Shown: positions 5,867 through 15,654, numbered from the stretch's first letter. The stretch is 59,196 nt of DNA from Stenotrophomonas maltophilia (GCF_004684085.1 NZ_SRHZ01000015.1:1-59196), one strand, 5' to 3'. Made by a program: numbers and translations. The notes: generated from the letters alone by a model not told the origin.

Positions 5867-8251
5867 TCACCAGTTGTACGACATGCTCAGATTGGCTGTC
5901 GCTTCGCGATACCCATGGTCACCGCGCATCACACCGAAGCCACCCCAGGCACTCAGGCCGGAACGGAAGTCCACACGCGCACCGGCATTCAACTCGTAGC
6001 GGTTGCGCGGCACGCTGGCCTTCAGCGCTTCATCATCGAACGCCATGCCGTTGCTGGCGCCGTCGCGATACCAGTTGGCCACCACATACGGGCTGACCGA
6101 CGCACCGGCGGCGCTGCGTCCTTCACCCTGCAGGCGCAGGCCCACGCGGCCGGACAGGCCGCTGTCGCCCAGGCTGCGCACCACGGTGCCGTTGGTTTCC
6201 TCGTGGCGGTCGGTATTGGCGTCGGTGTAGACCAGCTGCAGCTCCGGCTGCAGGCTCAGCGCCGTGCTGCCGATCTGGCCGATGCCGAAGCGATAACCGG
6301 CTTCCAGCGACGACTGCCAGATATCCGAGTCGTAGCGTTCCTCGGCCAGGCCTTCGCCCTGCACGCGGTTGCGGAACTGGCCGCGCTGCACGTTGGCATC
6401 CACATACACCGCATCGTTGCTCCAGTTGCCGTACACGCCCAGCGCACCGCCGTTGACCTTGCCGCGTGCGCTGTAGCCGGTCAGCTGCGAACGCGAGGTA
6501 GCATCGGACTTGGCCAACGTACCCATCACACCCGCGCGGCCCTGGCCGTTGTCGAACACGCCGATGTCCGCACCCAGCTGCAGGCGCGAGCGGTCCACGC
6601 GCAGGTCCAGCTGGTCTTCCACCGCGGACAGCTTGCTCTGCGTACCGTCCACGCGCGCCCAGCCACGCACGCCATCAACGGCGGAGGTGTTGCCGCCCTG
6701 GCGGTCGCGCCAGCCGTGGCGCAGCATCTGGTCCATCGCGAACTGGTTGGCCAGGTAGGCGCCGGCTTCTGGGCGCAGCACCGGCGTGGGATCGATCGGA
6801 TCGACTGGGTCCACCGGATCGATTGGTGTGCACTCCGGCAACGTGGGATCCACCAGGCACGGGTCCGGGCCTGTGGCCAGCTCCGAGCGCAGGTACCAGC
6901 CGCCATTGGTCGCGTCCTTGAACAGGAAGTACTCGTACTGCCCGCCCACCGCGCGGCCCTGTAGATCGAACTGCGCATTGGACGCACCGCCCACGCGGAT
7001 CAGCTCGATGCCCTTGTCGGTCTCGGCGCCTGCACCGCCGGCATTGAGCACGCGCACGTTGGCCTGGCCGTTGGCATCGCCCTTGATGATCAGCTTGTCG
7101 GTGGCCGAGCTGTCGTCACCCAGCTGGGTGTTGAACAGCAGGGTGCCATCGGCGCCGTCGAAGGTATCCACGGTGAGCGTGTTGAAGGTGCTGCCATTGC
7201 CCAGCGCCACGGTGCCGGTGCTACCCAGCGCCAGGTGACCGACGTTGCTGTCGCCGGTCATCAGCCAGGTGCTGTCGCTGTCGATGCTGGCCGAGCTGAC
7301 GTTGAGGAAGCGGCCGTCGATCTGCGCCTTGTTGCGCAGAGACACGTCCAGCGTACCAAGCGTGGTGGCGGTATCGAAGTTGACATTGCCGATCAACCGC
7401 GCGTCATCCACGGTGAAGTTGACCGTGCCTTCGCCGGCACCTGCTGCAGGATTGCGGGTGCGGAGCAACAGCAGGTTGCCATCACCGGCGATCAGCTGCG
7501 AGCCGTTGGCCACGGTGATGTCGTACCGCGCGTTCGGAGTCAGCGAGAACGGAGCCACACGAATGGCAGCACCGGTATCGGACTTCAGTACCGAGTTGTC
7601 GACCCGGAGCGAAACAACGCCGGTGAAACCGGGCAGATCGCTTCGACCTGCAAGGTAGGCCGCCGTGCTGCCACCCTCGATGCGGGATCCGTTCTGGATG
7701 GTCATGTCGCCGAAGAACATGCGCACGCCATGACCATCGTTCAGTTCAGAGGCACCAGCGGGCAATTCGGCGCGGACGAAGCTGGAATCGACGATGGCCG
7801 AGGCGGTGGTGCCGTTGATGACAGTGCCCTGGGTCAGATCGATGCCGATGTAGCTTGAACTGTTGATCCTGCTGCCGACGATATGGGCGGAGGACGTGTC
7901 GTAGACGCTGACCGTACCATCGCGGACAGTCGAGCCAGTCATGTTCAACGCCGAGTTTCCCTCCATCCGCACCAGCGCGCGACCACCTGTAGTGGCCGAT
8001 GCAATGGTTGCGTTGGTCAGGACGACGTTGGAGTCGGAGCTGGTGATCGAGTCGGTCTGCGCACCGGTGACGGTCAGCTTCGAGCCATTTTTCAGGGTCC
8101 AGGCTTCCACCGCGTCGCCCGCAACAACCTCGGCGGTCTGGCCATCCAGGTCGCCTGCCAATGCGGCGCCGGTGGCCATAGCGGAAAGTGCCAGCAGCAG
8201 GCCGCGTGCAAGCGGCCGAAGCGACAGGGGACGAGCAGGATGAAGGTTCAT
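5867..8251 (-). CDS. Autotransporter 2, paralogue of autotransporter 1
   Basis: A 794-residue type Va autotransporter. Start: ATG at 8251, with AAAGGAC 6 bases upstream; an in-frame GTG at 8287 is a less likely alternative. The signal peptide ends near residue 32 (LLLALSAMATGAALA before GDLDGQ). The first 300 residues of passenger differ from autotransporter 1 (for example a TITSSDSN and a RSDLPGF region), but from VDDARLIGNV to the C-terminus the two are close to identical, including the two-cysteine hinge DPCLVDPTLPEC and the barrel from RPEAGAYLANQ. The Pro-Asp linker is one DPI unit shorter than in paralogue 1. It ends SMSYNW. Likely a surface adhesin; no catalytic motif seen. Confidence 0.93.
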   Translation of the reverse strand: MNLHPARPLSLRPLARGLLLALSAMATGAALAGDLDGQTAEVVAGDAVEAWTLKNGSKLTVTGAQTDSITSSDSNVVLTNATIASATTGGRALVRMEGNSALNMTGSTVRDGTVSVYDTSSAHIVGSRINSSSYIGIDLTQGTVINGTTASAIVDSSFVRAELPAGASELNDGHGVRMFFGDMTIQNGSRIEGGSTAAYLAGRSDLPGFTGVVSLRVDNSVLKSDTGAAIRVAPFSLTPNARYDITVANGSQLIAGDGNLLLLRTRNPAAGAGEGTVNFTVDDARLIGNVNFDTATTLGTLDVSLRNKAQIDGRFLNVSSASIDSDSTWLMTGDSNVGHLALGSTGTVALGNGSTFNTLTVDTFDGADGTLLFNTQLGDDSSATDKLIIKGDANGQANVRVLNAGGAGAETDKGIELIRVGGASNAQFDLQGRAVGGQYEYFLFKDATNGGWYLRSELATGPDPCLVDPTLPECTPIDPVDPVDPIDPTPVLRPEAGAYLANQFAMDQMLRHGWRDRQGGNTSAVDGVRGWARVDGTQSKLSAVEDQLDLRVDRSRLQLGADIGVFDNGQGRAGVMGTLAKSDATSRSQLTGYSARGKVNGGALGVYGNWSNDAVYVDANVQRGQFRNRVQGEGLAEERYDSDIWQSSLEAGYRFGIGQIGSTALSLQPELQLVYTDANTDRHEETNGTVVRSLGDSGLSGRVGLRLQGEGRSAAGASVSPYVVANWYRDGASNGMAFDDEALKASVPRNRYELNAGARVDFRSGLSAWGGFGVMRGDHGYREATANLSMSYNW

Positions 8252-8602
8252 GGTGTTGTCCTTTGCATGGAGAGGCGAGCGGGACACTGCATGACAACCG
8301 GAAACCCCTATTCAGCGGGGTGACGTATACGCCGCCGACTTGTGAAGGTCTTGTGAGGTGATCCGGAAGATGCGAACAAGCGTGTCGGGAATGGCCGCCA
8401 GTGTCCGATCACGGTGGCGTCGTTCCCATGCAATTTGTTGCAAAGGCGGCTTGCCACGTCCGCACGGGATGGGTGGCGTTAAGGCGGCTGCGCCGACATC
8501 GCGTTTAGGTGCGACATTCTGGCGCAGTCACCATTGCAAGCATTTCGATGGAGGCACAGAGGGCAAGACGGGAGGCTGTGCGCCCGTTCTGGAGATTCCC
8601 CC
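8252..8602. other. Divergent promoter region of autotransporters 2 and 3
   Basis: 351 bases without a gene, between two outward-facing autotransporter genes. It must contain both promoters. The only clear landmark is the dyad at 8429-8442; no good sigma-70 pair was found by eye. Confidence 0.6.
8429..8442. promoter_or_regulatory. Candidate operator TGCAA-TTTG-TTGCA
   Basis: The same dyad as at 5610-5623, in a shared context CA-TGCAA-N4-TTGCA-AAG, about 175 bases from each of the two divergent starts. Confidence 0.4.
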
Positions 8603-11600
8603 ATGCCCATCGCGCTTCCTCTTCGCCACCCCTTGGCCGCTGCCCTGGCCACTGTGCTTGCCCTGGCACCTGCAGCCCGCGCCCAGCAGGTCGTGGCCGA
8701 CGGTGACCTTCAAGAACCTCCTGCGGGCGAGTACCGCACCAGCGAGCCGGTGCTGCCTGGTGACCCGACGGGCTACGTGTTCTACGCACTCAACGGCGGC
8801 CGTATCGAAACAACGGGCGGGATTGTGTTGCGCTCCGAGGGCGCGGGCGCCGCCGCTGTCCGGTTGGAGGGCCGCGGCACCACCATCGATCTGATGGGCG
8901 ATGCGCAGATCTCGACGTTGGGCGACGGTGCCGCCGGCATGTCTGTACAGGATCGCGCGCAGTTGCGTGCCGAGAATGTTCGCATCGACACGCAAGGGGT
9001 GAACAGCCATGGCATTGAGGCCGACGCTGCCTCGGCGGGCGTGAGTGTGGGTGAGATCACCACCCGTGGCCGAGGAGCGCATGGACTGGTCGCCAGTGCT
9101 GGCGGCTTCATCAACTTCCTGGGGGGAAGCGTGATCGCCGAAGGGGCCAATGCACATGCGGCCCTGGCCAGCGGCACCGGCAGCGCAGTGCATATGGAGT
9201 CGGCAACCCTGACCAGCCGGGCCGCTGGCACGACCACCGCGCTGGCAACGCTGGGCGGTGTGCTGGAGCTGCATGACAGCCACGTGGTCCATGAAAGCAA
9301 TGGCTTCGGTGTGGTCGCCCATGCCGGAAGCAAGGCCACGCTGGAGAATGTGCACATCCAGATGCAGGGCGGCACGTCATTCGGCCTGTCCGGCGGTGGT
9401 GAGATTGTCATGAGCGGTGGATCGATCACTGCCCTGGGTGTGGCCAGCACGGCAGTGAGCCTCAACGAGGGACAGGCGCGTGTGGAGAGCGTGCAGATAC
9501 AGGGAACCAACGGCATCCTCCTGCGTGAGCGGAGCCGTCTGGATCTGGTCGCAAGCACGGTGACATCCAGCGGCGTCGCGTTGGACATCAATGGCATGGG
9601 CAACGTTGCCAACGTGCAGGGTTCCAGCCTGCACAGTACGGGTGATGCCGCCGCCGGTGTGCAGGTCTACCAGTCGTCCACCCTGGACATGAGCGGAAGT
9701 GCGATCCGCACCGACGGTGATCGCTCGGTGGGTATCGACAACCGGGCAGGAATCGTAACGCTGCAGGAGGTCGACATCCTGACCCACGGTGCGTCCAGCC
9801 ATGGCCTGTACTCTGAATTTGCAGGCTTTGGCAGTCGTCCACAGATCAAGGCGACGCTCTCGCGCATCGAGACATCCGGCGCCAGCGCCATCGGCGCACT
9901 GACGCGTGCTGGGGGCTCGCTCTCGCTTGCACAGAGCCAGGTGCTGACCACTGGTGAGGGCGCACACGGGATACTGGCCGGCGGCAGTGGCACGCTGGAA
10001 CTGGCCGGAACCCACGTACGCACCGAAGGCGAGGGCGCATGGGCGGCGGTGATCAATGACAACGGTCGGATGCGCATCGAAGGTGGTTCGCTGGTGAGCG
10101 CCCAGCATGGTGGTGTGTGGGTGCGCAGCAGCCGCGACCCGGGTCTGACTCTGTCCAATGGCGCGTTGGTATCGGGTGGCAATGGCATCGCCTTGGCACT
10201 GGATGCGGCAGTGGCCGGACGCTTCGATGTGGTGCTGGAGGGCCGCTCGCAGATGGAGGGCGACATTGTCATTACCCCGGAAGACGAGGACGCAGGCCTG
10301 CCACCACAGTCGGATGTGCATGTGCGCCTGGCGGATGGATCGCTGTGGCAGGGTTCGTCGGATCTGGTGCAGACGATGGCAATTGAAAGCGGCAGCCAGT
10401 GGACGCTGACCAGTGATGCCACGGTGGGCGAACTGCGGGTGCTCAACAGTGGCGTGGCATTGTCCGACGGCAGTGGCCGATTCAACACGCTTACCGTGGA
10501 CGGCGACCTGGACAGCGAAGGAGCCACGTTCCTGTTCCAGGGCGCGCTGGCCGGCGATGCCAGCGCGATGGACCGCCTGCACGTGCGAGGCGACACCTCC
10601 GGCGACGCGTTGATCGCGGTGAAGAACATCGGTGGCGTGGGTGCGCCGACGGTGGATGGCATCCAACTGATCGAGATCGACGGTGCATCGCTGGCGAGCT
10701 ACGCACTGAGCGGCCGCGCGGTGGGGGGATCGTACGAGTACTTCCTGTTCCAGGGCGGCCTGGCCGATCCTTCCGATGGCAACTGGTACCTGCGTTCGCA
10801 GTGGTTCGATGTCTGCAAGGACAACCCGGCTGCGCCGGCATGCGTGGTCAATCCCGGTCCGGATCCGATCGACCCGACGGATCCCGTCGATCCGGTGGAT
10901 CCGATCAATCCGATCCTGCCGCCGCCGGTGCTGCGCCCGGAAGCCGGTGCCTATCTGGCAAACCAGTCGGCAGCCATCAACATGTTTTCCCATCGTCTGA
11001 ACGATCGCGTCGGTGCGGTTTCGCTGGATGAAGGCCGTGCCGCGTGGGCGCGCGTGGGCCGGCAGCAGGCGGACTTCAGCGCGGTCGGTGGTCAGCTTTC
11101 GATTGATGGCAACACCTCGGTGCTGCAGATCGGCAGTGACCTGGTTCGCCGGGGCAATGCAGCGTTCGGCGTGATGATGGGCACGGGTCGTGCCGACAGC
11201 AGCGCAGTGTCCGATCTGACCGGCTACAGCGCCAAGGGTCGGGTGCGAGGCAGTGCCGTGGGTGTGTACGGCACCTGGTTGCAGACGGCTGACGGCACGC
11301 AGGGTGCATACATGGATGCGAACCTGCAGTACGGCCGTTTCGATAACCGGGTGCAGGGCATCGGCCTGGAGCCGGAGCACTACGATTCGCGCATGGCCAG
11401 TGCGTCGCTGGAGGCCGGCTACACCTTCAACGTGTGGCAGGGCACCGCCAGCGCGCTGTACGTGCAGCCGCAGCTACAGCTGAGCCATGTCGATTTCCGC
11501 GCCGATCGCCACGTGGAGAGCAATGGCACGGTGATCGATCACGCCAATGCCGGTGGCCTGAGCGGGCGTCTGGGCGTGCGTGTGTTTGGCCATGGCACTG

Positions 11601-11845
11601 CAGCCGGCAACACCGTGCAGCCGTACCTGGGCGTGAACTGGCTGCGTGGCAGCGGCACCAGCACGTTGCAATTCAACGGTGACACGCTGGGTGCGGACGT
11701 GCCGCGCAACCGCTATGAAGTACAGGCCGGCGCCGAGCTGAAGCTGGGCCAGCGTTGGGGCGCGTGGGGTGGCGTGAGCGTGCAGCGTGGTGATTACGGC
11801 TACCGCAATGTGGGCGGCCAGTTGGGCCTGCGCATGGCCTGGTAA
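8603..11845 (+). CDS. Autotransporter 3, large beta-helix passenger
   Basis: A 1080-residue autotransporter. ATG 8603 is preceded by GGAG at 8 bases; the signal peptide ends near residue 27 (ALATVLALAPAARA before QQVVADG). The passenger to about residue 700 is a long series of short Gly-rich turns in which phrases such as GEGAHGI, GAHGLVAS and GASSHGL recur, as expected for a parallel beta-helix. The hinge again has two cysteines eight residues apart (VCKDNPAAPACV), then a DPIDPTDPVDPVDPINP linker, then the barrel starting RPEAGAYLANQ and ending GLRMAW. The barrel is related to, but clearly diverged from, those of autotransporters 1 and 2. Predicted surface adhesin; the passenger fold is inference. 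Confidence 0.92.
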   Translation: MPIALPLRHPLAAALATVLALAPAARAQQVVADGDLQEPPAGEYRTSEPVLPGDPTGYVFYALNGGRIETTGGIVLRSEGAGAAAVRLEGRGTTIDLMGDAQISTLGDGAAGMSVQDRAQLRAENVRIDTQGVNSHGIEADAASAGVSVGEITTRGRGAHGLVASAGGFINFLGGSVIAEGANAHAALASGTGSAVHMESATLTSRAAGTTTALATLGGVLELHDSHVVHESNGFGVVAHAGSKATLENVHIQMQGGTSFGLSGGGEIVMSGGSITALGVASTAVSLNEGQARVESVQIQGTNGILLRERSRLDLVASTVTSSGVALDINGMGNVANVQGSSLHSTGDAAAGVQVYQSSTLDMSGSAIRTDGDRSVGIDNRAGIVTLQEVDILTHGASSHGLYSEFAGFGSRPQIKATLSRIETSGASAIGALTRAGGSLSLAQSQVLTTGEGAHGILAGGSGTLELAGTHVRTEGEGAWAAVINDNGRMRIEGGSLVSAQHGGVWVRSSRDPGLTLSNGALVSGGNGIALALDAAVAGRFDVVLEGRSQMEGDIVITPEDEDAGLPPQSDVHVRLADGSLWQGSSDLVQTMAIESGSQWTLTSDATVGELRVLNSGVALSDGSGRFNTLTVDGDLDSEGATFLFQGALAGDASAMDRLHVRGDTSGDALIAVKNIGGVGAPTVDGIQLIEIDGASLASYALSGRAVGGSYEYFLFQGGLADPSDGNWYLRSQWFDVCKDNPAAPACVVNPGPDPIDPTDPVDPVDPINPILPPPVLRPEAGAYLANQSAAINMFSHRLNDRVGAVSLDEGRAAWARVGRQQADFSAVGGQLSIDGNTSVLQIGSDLVRRGNAAFGVMMGTGRADSSAVSDLTGYSAKGRVRGSAVGVYGTWLQTADGTQGAYMDANLQYGRFDNRVQGIGLEPEHYDSRMASASLEAGYTFNVWQGTASALYVQPQLQLSHVDFRADRHVESNGTVIDHANAGGLSGRLGVRVFGHGTAAGNTVQPYLGVNWLRGSGTSTLQFNGDTLGADVPRNRYEVQAGAELKLGQRWGAWGGVSVQRGDYGYRNVGGQLGLRMAW

Positions 11846-11856
11846 CGGATGAAACC

Positions 11857-11894
11857 GGGGTCAGAGCCCATCGCCATTGCGATGGGATCTGACC
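11857..11894. repeat. GGGGTCAGA palindrome (~40 bp), copy 1
   Basis: GGGGTCAGAGCCCATCGC-CATT-GCGATGGGATCTGACC forms a long stem. Other copies are at 19758-19798 and 39163-39204; their outer arms (GGGGTCAG...CTGACCCC) agree while the inner arms differ in a compensating way (ATCGC/GCGAT here, TTTCGC/GCGAAA there). It follows the stop of autotransporter 3 and could also end its transcript. Confidence 0.75.
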
Positions 11895-11905
11895 ACGGGC
11901 AATCG

Positions 11906-11930
11906 GTAGCGCCGGGCCATGCCCGGCGGG
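11906..11930 (+). repeat. SMAG element (GTAGCGCCGGGCC type)
   Basis: GTAG followed by CGCCGGGC-CAT-GCCCGGCG. Same subtype as at 16551-16576, 16699-16723 and 43191-43214. Confidence 0.85.
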
Positions 11931-11932
11931 CA

Positions 11933-13318
11933 TCACACCGGCGGTAGCACTTTGCCCGGGTTGAGGATGCCATCCGGATCCAGCGCGGCCTTGATCGCGC
12001 GCATCGTCGACAGCGTGTCCGGGGTAAACGCCCGCGCCATGAAATCGCGCTTGGCCAATCCAATGCCGTGTTCGCCGGACAGCGTGCCACCCAGTGCCAA
12101 GGTCAGCTCGAAGATCTTCGGCAGTGCGGCGTGTGCGCGTGCGTTTTCGTCGGCATCGTCCGGGTGATACAGGATATTGACGTGCAGGTTGCCGTTGCCG
12201 GCATGGCCGAAGGTGACGATGGTGAGCGTGTGGTCGCGCGCCAGTGCCTGCACGCCGGCCACCAGCTCCGGAATGCGCGACACCGGGACCACCACGTCTT
12301 CATTGATCTTGCCGGGCGCGACGGTGCGCAGTGCCGGCGACAGTGCCTTGCGAGCGGCCCACAGCTGGTCGCGCGCGCGGCCTTCCATCGCTACGTCCAG
12401 TTCGATCATGCCGTCGCCTTCGGCAGCGCTGGCCAGGGCCTGCAGCAGATAGGGCAGGGTGTCGTGGTCGCCATCGGCTTCGATCAGCAGCATCGCGCCG
12501 GCCTCGGGCACGTCGGCACCATTCAGCCGCAGCAGTTGCAGGCTGCGCGCGTCCATGAATTCCAGACGCGTGGGCACCACTGGCTGCGACATCAGGCGCG
12601 ATACCGCTGCCGCGGCCGCATCGGCATCGCGGTACAGCACGCGCAGACCGGCCTGGCTGACCGGCAGCGGGGTGAGCTTGAGGGTGGCTTCCACGATCAG
12701 CGCCAACGTGCCTTCGCTGCCCACCAGCAGGTGGGTGAGGTCGTAGCCGGTGGAATCCTTGGTGTAGGCGCCACCGCAGCGGATCACCTCGCCGGTGCCG
12801 GTAACGGCCACCAGGCCCAGTACGTTGTCGCGGCTGGTGCCGTACTTCACCGCGCGCGGGCCGCCGGCGTTGCAGGCCAGGTTGCCACCCACGCTGCAGA
12901 TCTCCGCACTGGACGGGTCCGGTGCCCAGAACAGGCCGTGCGGCGCCAGCGCCTGCTGCAGGGCGCCATTGAGCACGCCCGGCTGCACCACCGCGCAGCG
13001 GTCACCCGCGCGGATTTCCACGATGCGGTCCATGCGGGTGAACGACAGCACGATACTGCCGGGCAACGGCACCGCCGCGCCGGTGGTGCCCGTGCCAGCA
13101 CCGCGCGCGACCAGGGTCACGCCATGCGCGCGGCAGGTACGCACCAGCGCCTGCACCTGTTCGATGTCGGCTGGCAGCGCCACTGCCGCCGGGCGTTGAT
13201 GGCGCCACGAGTTGTCCTGCGCGTTTGCTTCCAGCGCGCTGTCATCCATGCGCCAGCCCTCCGGGCCCAGCAGGGTGGACAGTTCGGCAACCAGGGCGGC
13301 AGGCAGGGCAGGACTCAT
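11933..13318 (-). CDS. FAD-linked oxidase, GlcD / D-2-hydroxyacid dehydrogenase type
   Basis: A 461-residue flavoprotein of the VAO/PCMH superfamily (FAD_binding_4 plus FAD-oxidase C domain), expected to oxidise a D-2-hydroxy acid such as D-lactate, glycolate or D-2-hydroxyglutarate. The FAD-binding loop VARGAGTGTTGAAV is at residues 70-83 and GGNLACNAGGPRAVKYG at 144-160; the C-terminal motifs GHAGNGNLHVN (371-381) and SGEHGIG (414-420) are intact. No membrane segment or Fe-S domain is present, so it is the single-subunit form. It stands alone between repeat clusters, with no glcE/glcF partner, so the substrate cannot be settled from context. Confidence 0.9.
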   Translation of the reverse strand: MSPALPAALVAELSTLLGPEGWRMDDSALEANAQDNSWRHQRPAAVALPADIEQVQALVRTCRAHGVTLVARGAGTGTTGAAVPLPGSIVLSFTRMDRIVEIRAGDRCAVVQPGVLNGALQQALAPHGLFWAPDPSSAEICSVGGNLACNAGGPRAVKYGTSRDNVLGLVAVTGTGEVIRCGGAYTKDSTGYDLTHLLVGSEGTLALIVEATLKLTPLPVSQAGLRVLYRDADAAAAAVSRLMSQPVVPTRLEFMDARSLQLLRLNGADVPEAGAMLLIEADGDHDTLPYLLQALASAAEGDGMIELDVAMEGRARDQLWAARKALSPALRTVAPGKINEDVVVPVSRIPELVAGVQALARDHTLTIVTFGHAGNGNLHVNILYHPDDADENARAHAALPKIFELTLALGGTLSGEHGIGLAKRDFMARAFTPDTLSTMRAIKAALDPDGILNPGKVLPPV

Positions 13319-13366
13319 GGCGGATCTCGTGAGGAAGCTGGGGTATCAACGGGGAAGCGCGCTTTG

Positions 13367-13556
13367 GTAGGTGCCAACCTTGGTTGGCACGGAAGTGCCG
13401 ACCAAGGTCGGCCTCTACCGGGTTGCCCGCTTCTGGTAGGTGCCAACCTTGGTTGGCACAGAAGCACCGACCAAGGTCGGCCGGTACCGGGTTGCCCGTT
13501 TCTGGTAGGTGCCAACCTTGGTTGGCACAGAAGCGCCGACCAAGGTCGGCCTCTAC
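13367..13556. repeat. Three tandem SMAG dimers, 69-bp period
   Basis: Each unit is GTAGGTGCCAACC-TT-GGTTGGCAC followed about ten bases later by an inverted GCCGACC-AA-GGTCGGC ending in CTAC. GTAG starts are at 13367, 13436 and 13505, exactly 69 bases apart. The hairpin is the subtype seen in the 1063-1602 array, but here it is amplified as head-to-head dimers. It separates the FAD oxidase promoter from yraN. Confidence 0.92.
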
Positions 13557-13574
13557 CAGAGCAGGCGGTACCCA

Positions 13575-13943
13575 TCAGCAATCATCCAGCCGGAACGCAT
13601 CACGCAGCCACCGCAGCTGCGGCGGCTCGCCCGTGGCGTCGACCACATCAAAACGGCAGGGCGCATCGGCCAGCGCGGGATTGTCCAGCAGGTACAGCTG
13701 TGCGGCATGCACCAGTCGCCGGCATTTGCGCGCATCCACCGAAGCGGCGCCGCCACCGAAATCCGATCGCGCGCGATAGCGCACTTCCACGAACACCACG
13801 GTGCCGGCGTCGTCCATCACCAGGTCCAGTTCACCGCCGCGATAACGCACGTTGCGCGCACGCGGCTGCAGTCCGGCCTGTTGCAGATGCTGCTCGGCGG
13901 CGGCTTCCACTGCCGAGCCGCGTTGGCTGCGCTCAGCGACCAC
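13575..13943 (-). CDS. yraN: YraN/UPF0102 family endonuclease-like protein
   Basis: A small (122-residue) protein of the UPF0102 family, which has a restriction-endonuclease-like fold. The core shows [14 protein letters not shown] followed by VFVEVRYR, the E..D..EVR pattern of that fold. The C-terminus [16 protein letters not shown] matches xanthomonad homologues. I chose the GTG at 13943, which overlaps the end of lpoA by 11 bases and gives the usual length; an in-frame ATG at 13970 would add nine residues. It sits directly downstream of lpoA, an arrangement common in gammaproteobacteria, and is presumably co-transcribed with it. Confidence 0.87.
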   Translation of the reverse strand: MVAERSQRGSAVEAAAEQHLQQAGLQPRARNVRYRGGELDLVMDDAGTVVFVEVRYRARSDFGGGAASVDARKCRRLVHAAQLYLLDNPALADAPCRFDVVDATGEPPQLRWLRDAFRLDDC

Positions 13944-15654
13944 CGACGATCGGCATCGGCCGGCCGCCATTGAAGGTGGACCACGCCGGCTGGCGCAGGA
14001 TGTTGCCGTTGCTGTCCAGGAACAGGGTGCCGGTGGCGCCGTCCAGGCCGCCCTCGTTGGACAGCTTGTCCAGATAAGCGGTGATCTTCCAGGCATCGGC
14101 ACCGAAGGCGAACAGGCGGCCGGCGGCGCCGCGGGCACTCGGCAGCGCACTGGCCACCTGGCTGGCCGACGGCAGGCCGGACACGCTGCGTACGTTCCAG
14201 GCTTCGTTCGGGTAGACGATGCCGTCCAGCGCCACATCTTCTTCCACCTTGCCGCTGCCGACAGTCAGCTGCGAGGTGCCGACGCGGGTCGCGCCACCGG
14301 CACCGGCCAGCGCCAGTTGCGGCGCCAGCAGTCGGGCCTGCGGTGCACGCACGGCGAGGAACACGGCATCAACCTGGCCGGCATTGCGCACTTGCGCGCC
14401 GACATCACCGACAGCTTCGCTGACATTGACCGTGGCCACCACCTGGCCACCGCGCTGGGCGAAGCGCTGGGCGAAGGCGGCAGCGGCGCGGCGGCCGGTG
14501 TCGTCGCTGCTGTTGATCACCAGCGCCTTGCTGCGCTCGCGGCCACGCAGGTATTCGGCGGCAACGATGCCGTCGTCTTCCGGTGCCAGCGAGAAACCGG
14601 CGCTGCCGGCCGGTGGCGCATCCTTGCCACGGTTCAGTGCGAGCACCGGCACCTGCAGCTGCTGGCGGCCGTAGACCGCGTCCACTTCGTCGCGGCCCAG
14701 CGGGCCAACCACGAAGTCGGCACCGGAGGCGACGGCCTTGTCGTAGGCGGCCAGGGCACCGGCCGGGGTGCCGGCGGTGTCGATGAAGTTGATGTCCGGG
14801 CGGCGGCGGCTTTCACCGTAGTAGGCGCTCAACAGGCCATCGCGCACCGGCTGTGCGGCGGTGGCCAGGCGGCCACTGAGCGGCAGCAGCACGGCCAGCT
14901 TGGCCGGCGGACGGTAGCCATCACTCATGGCCGGCGGGCGCTTGCTGGTGTCGAACTGGGCGGCGCCATCACGATCGAACGGGCGCGGCAGCGGCAGGCC
15001 ACGCGCGATCAGTGCACGGCCAGCGAAGTTGTACAGCGGGTCGTTGGCCGGCAGTGCGGCGGCCCGGCTGCGCAGGGTGGCATCGTCGAGGGTGCCAAGC
15101 AGGCCGGCGATTGCGGCCTGGTTTTCGCTGCGTGCGCTGCCGGTCAGGCCGGCATGGGCGCGGGCGCGTTCGGTGGCGGCGCCGAAGGCATCGCCGGTGG
15201 CCTGCAGAGCATTGGCGCGGGCCAACGACCAGCGCGTGCGCAGGCTCGGGTGCACGTTGTCGCCATGATCCTTCAGTAGGGCCAGCGCCTGCGCCGGCTG
15301 CTTGTCGGCCAGTGCCAGCTCGGCGCCGGTCAGCTGGTAACGCTGCAGGCTGGCACCGTTCACCTGGCGGGCGGTCAGCTGGCCCAGCAGGCTGCGCGCG
15401 CGTGCGCTGTCGCCGGCCAGATGCCAGGCCCAGGCGGCATCGGCCAGGGCGTTGCTGCGGGCGCCACCTTTCAGGGTTGCGGCCAGCGCTTCCAGCTGCA
15501 GTGCGGCGTCGCGCGGCTTGCCCTGTTCGATCAGCGCCAGCGCCTGGCTCTGGGCCGGCGAATCGGGCGTGCTGGTCAGGCTGGTGGTGGCACAACCGGC
15601 CAGCAGCATCAGCGACAACGACAGGGCGGAGATCCGTGCGGCGGGCTTGTTCAT
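13933..15654 (-). CDS. lpoA: Penicillin-binding protein activator LpoA/LppC, outer membrane lipoprotein
   Basis: A 573-residue lipoprotein that in E. coli spans from the outer membrane to stimulate PBP1A. The lipobox LLAGC places the lipidated cysteine near residue 21. Residues to about 250 are alanine-rich helical repeats (TPR-like); from [20 protein letters not shown] onward the protein has the periplasmic-binding-protein fold of the LppC family, ending PMPIVGGR. Start: ATG 15654; ATG 15666 is an alternative adding four residues. A minus-strand TAGAAT (15710-15705) may be the -10 element. It is divergent from rsmI, as in many gammaproteobacteria, which supports both assignments. Confidence 0.9.
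   Translation of the reverse strand: MNKPAARISALSLSLMLLAGCATTSLTSTPDSPAQSQALALIEQGKPRDAALQLEALAATLKGGARSNALADAAWAWHLAGDSARARSLLGQLTARQVNGASLQRYQLTGAELALADKQPAQALALLKDHGDNVHPSLRTRWSLARANALQATGDAFGAATERARAHAGLTGSARSENQAAIAGLLGTLDDATLRSRAAALPANDPLYNFAGRALIARGLPLPRPFDRDGAAQFDTSKRPPAMSDGYRPPAKLAVLLPLSGRLATAAQPVRDGLLSAYYGESRRRPDINFIDTAGTPAGALAAYDKAVASGADFVVGPLGRDEVDAVYGRQQLQVPVLALNRGKDAPPAGSAGFSLAPEDDGIVAAEYLRGRERSKALVINSSDDTGRRAAAAFAQRFAQRGGQVVATVNVSEAVGDVGAQVRNAGQVDAVFLAVRAPQARLLAPQLALAGAGGATRVGTSQLTVGSGKVEEDVALDGIVYPNEAWNVRSVSGLPSASQVASALPSARGAAGRLFAFGADAWKITAYLDKLSNEGGLDGATGTLFLDSNGNILRQPAWSTFNGGRPMPIVGGR

Noticed and set aside
9377..11380. A 667-codon minus-strand frame across autotransporter 3
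   Set aside because: Antisense shadow of a well-supported gene; composition is unlike a real protein and it contains no start with a ribosome site.
12068..14077. A 669-codon plus-strand frame across the FAD oxidase and the repeat dimers
   Set aside because: It crosses a gene on the other strand and a palindrome array and shows no family motif.
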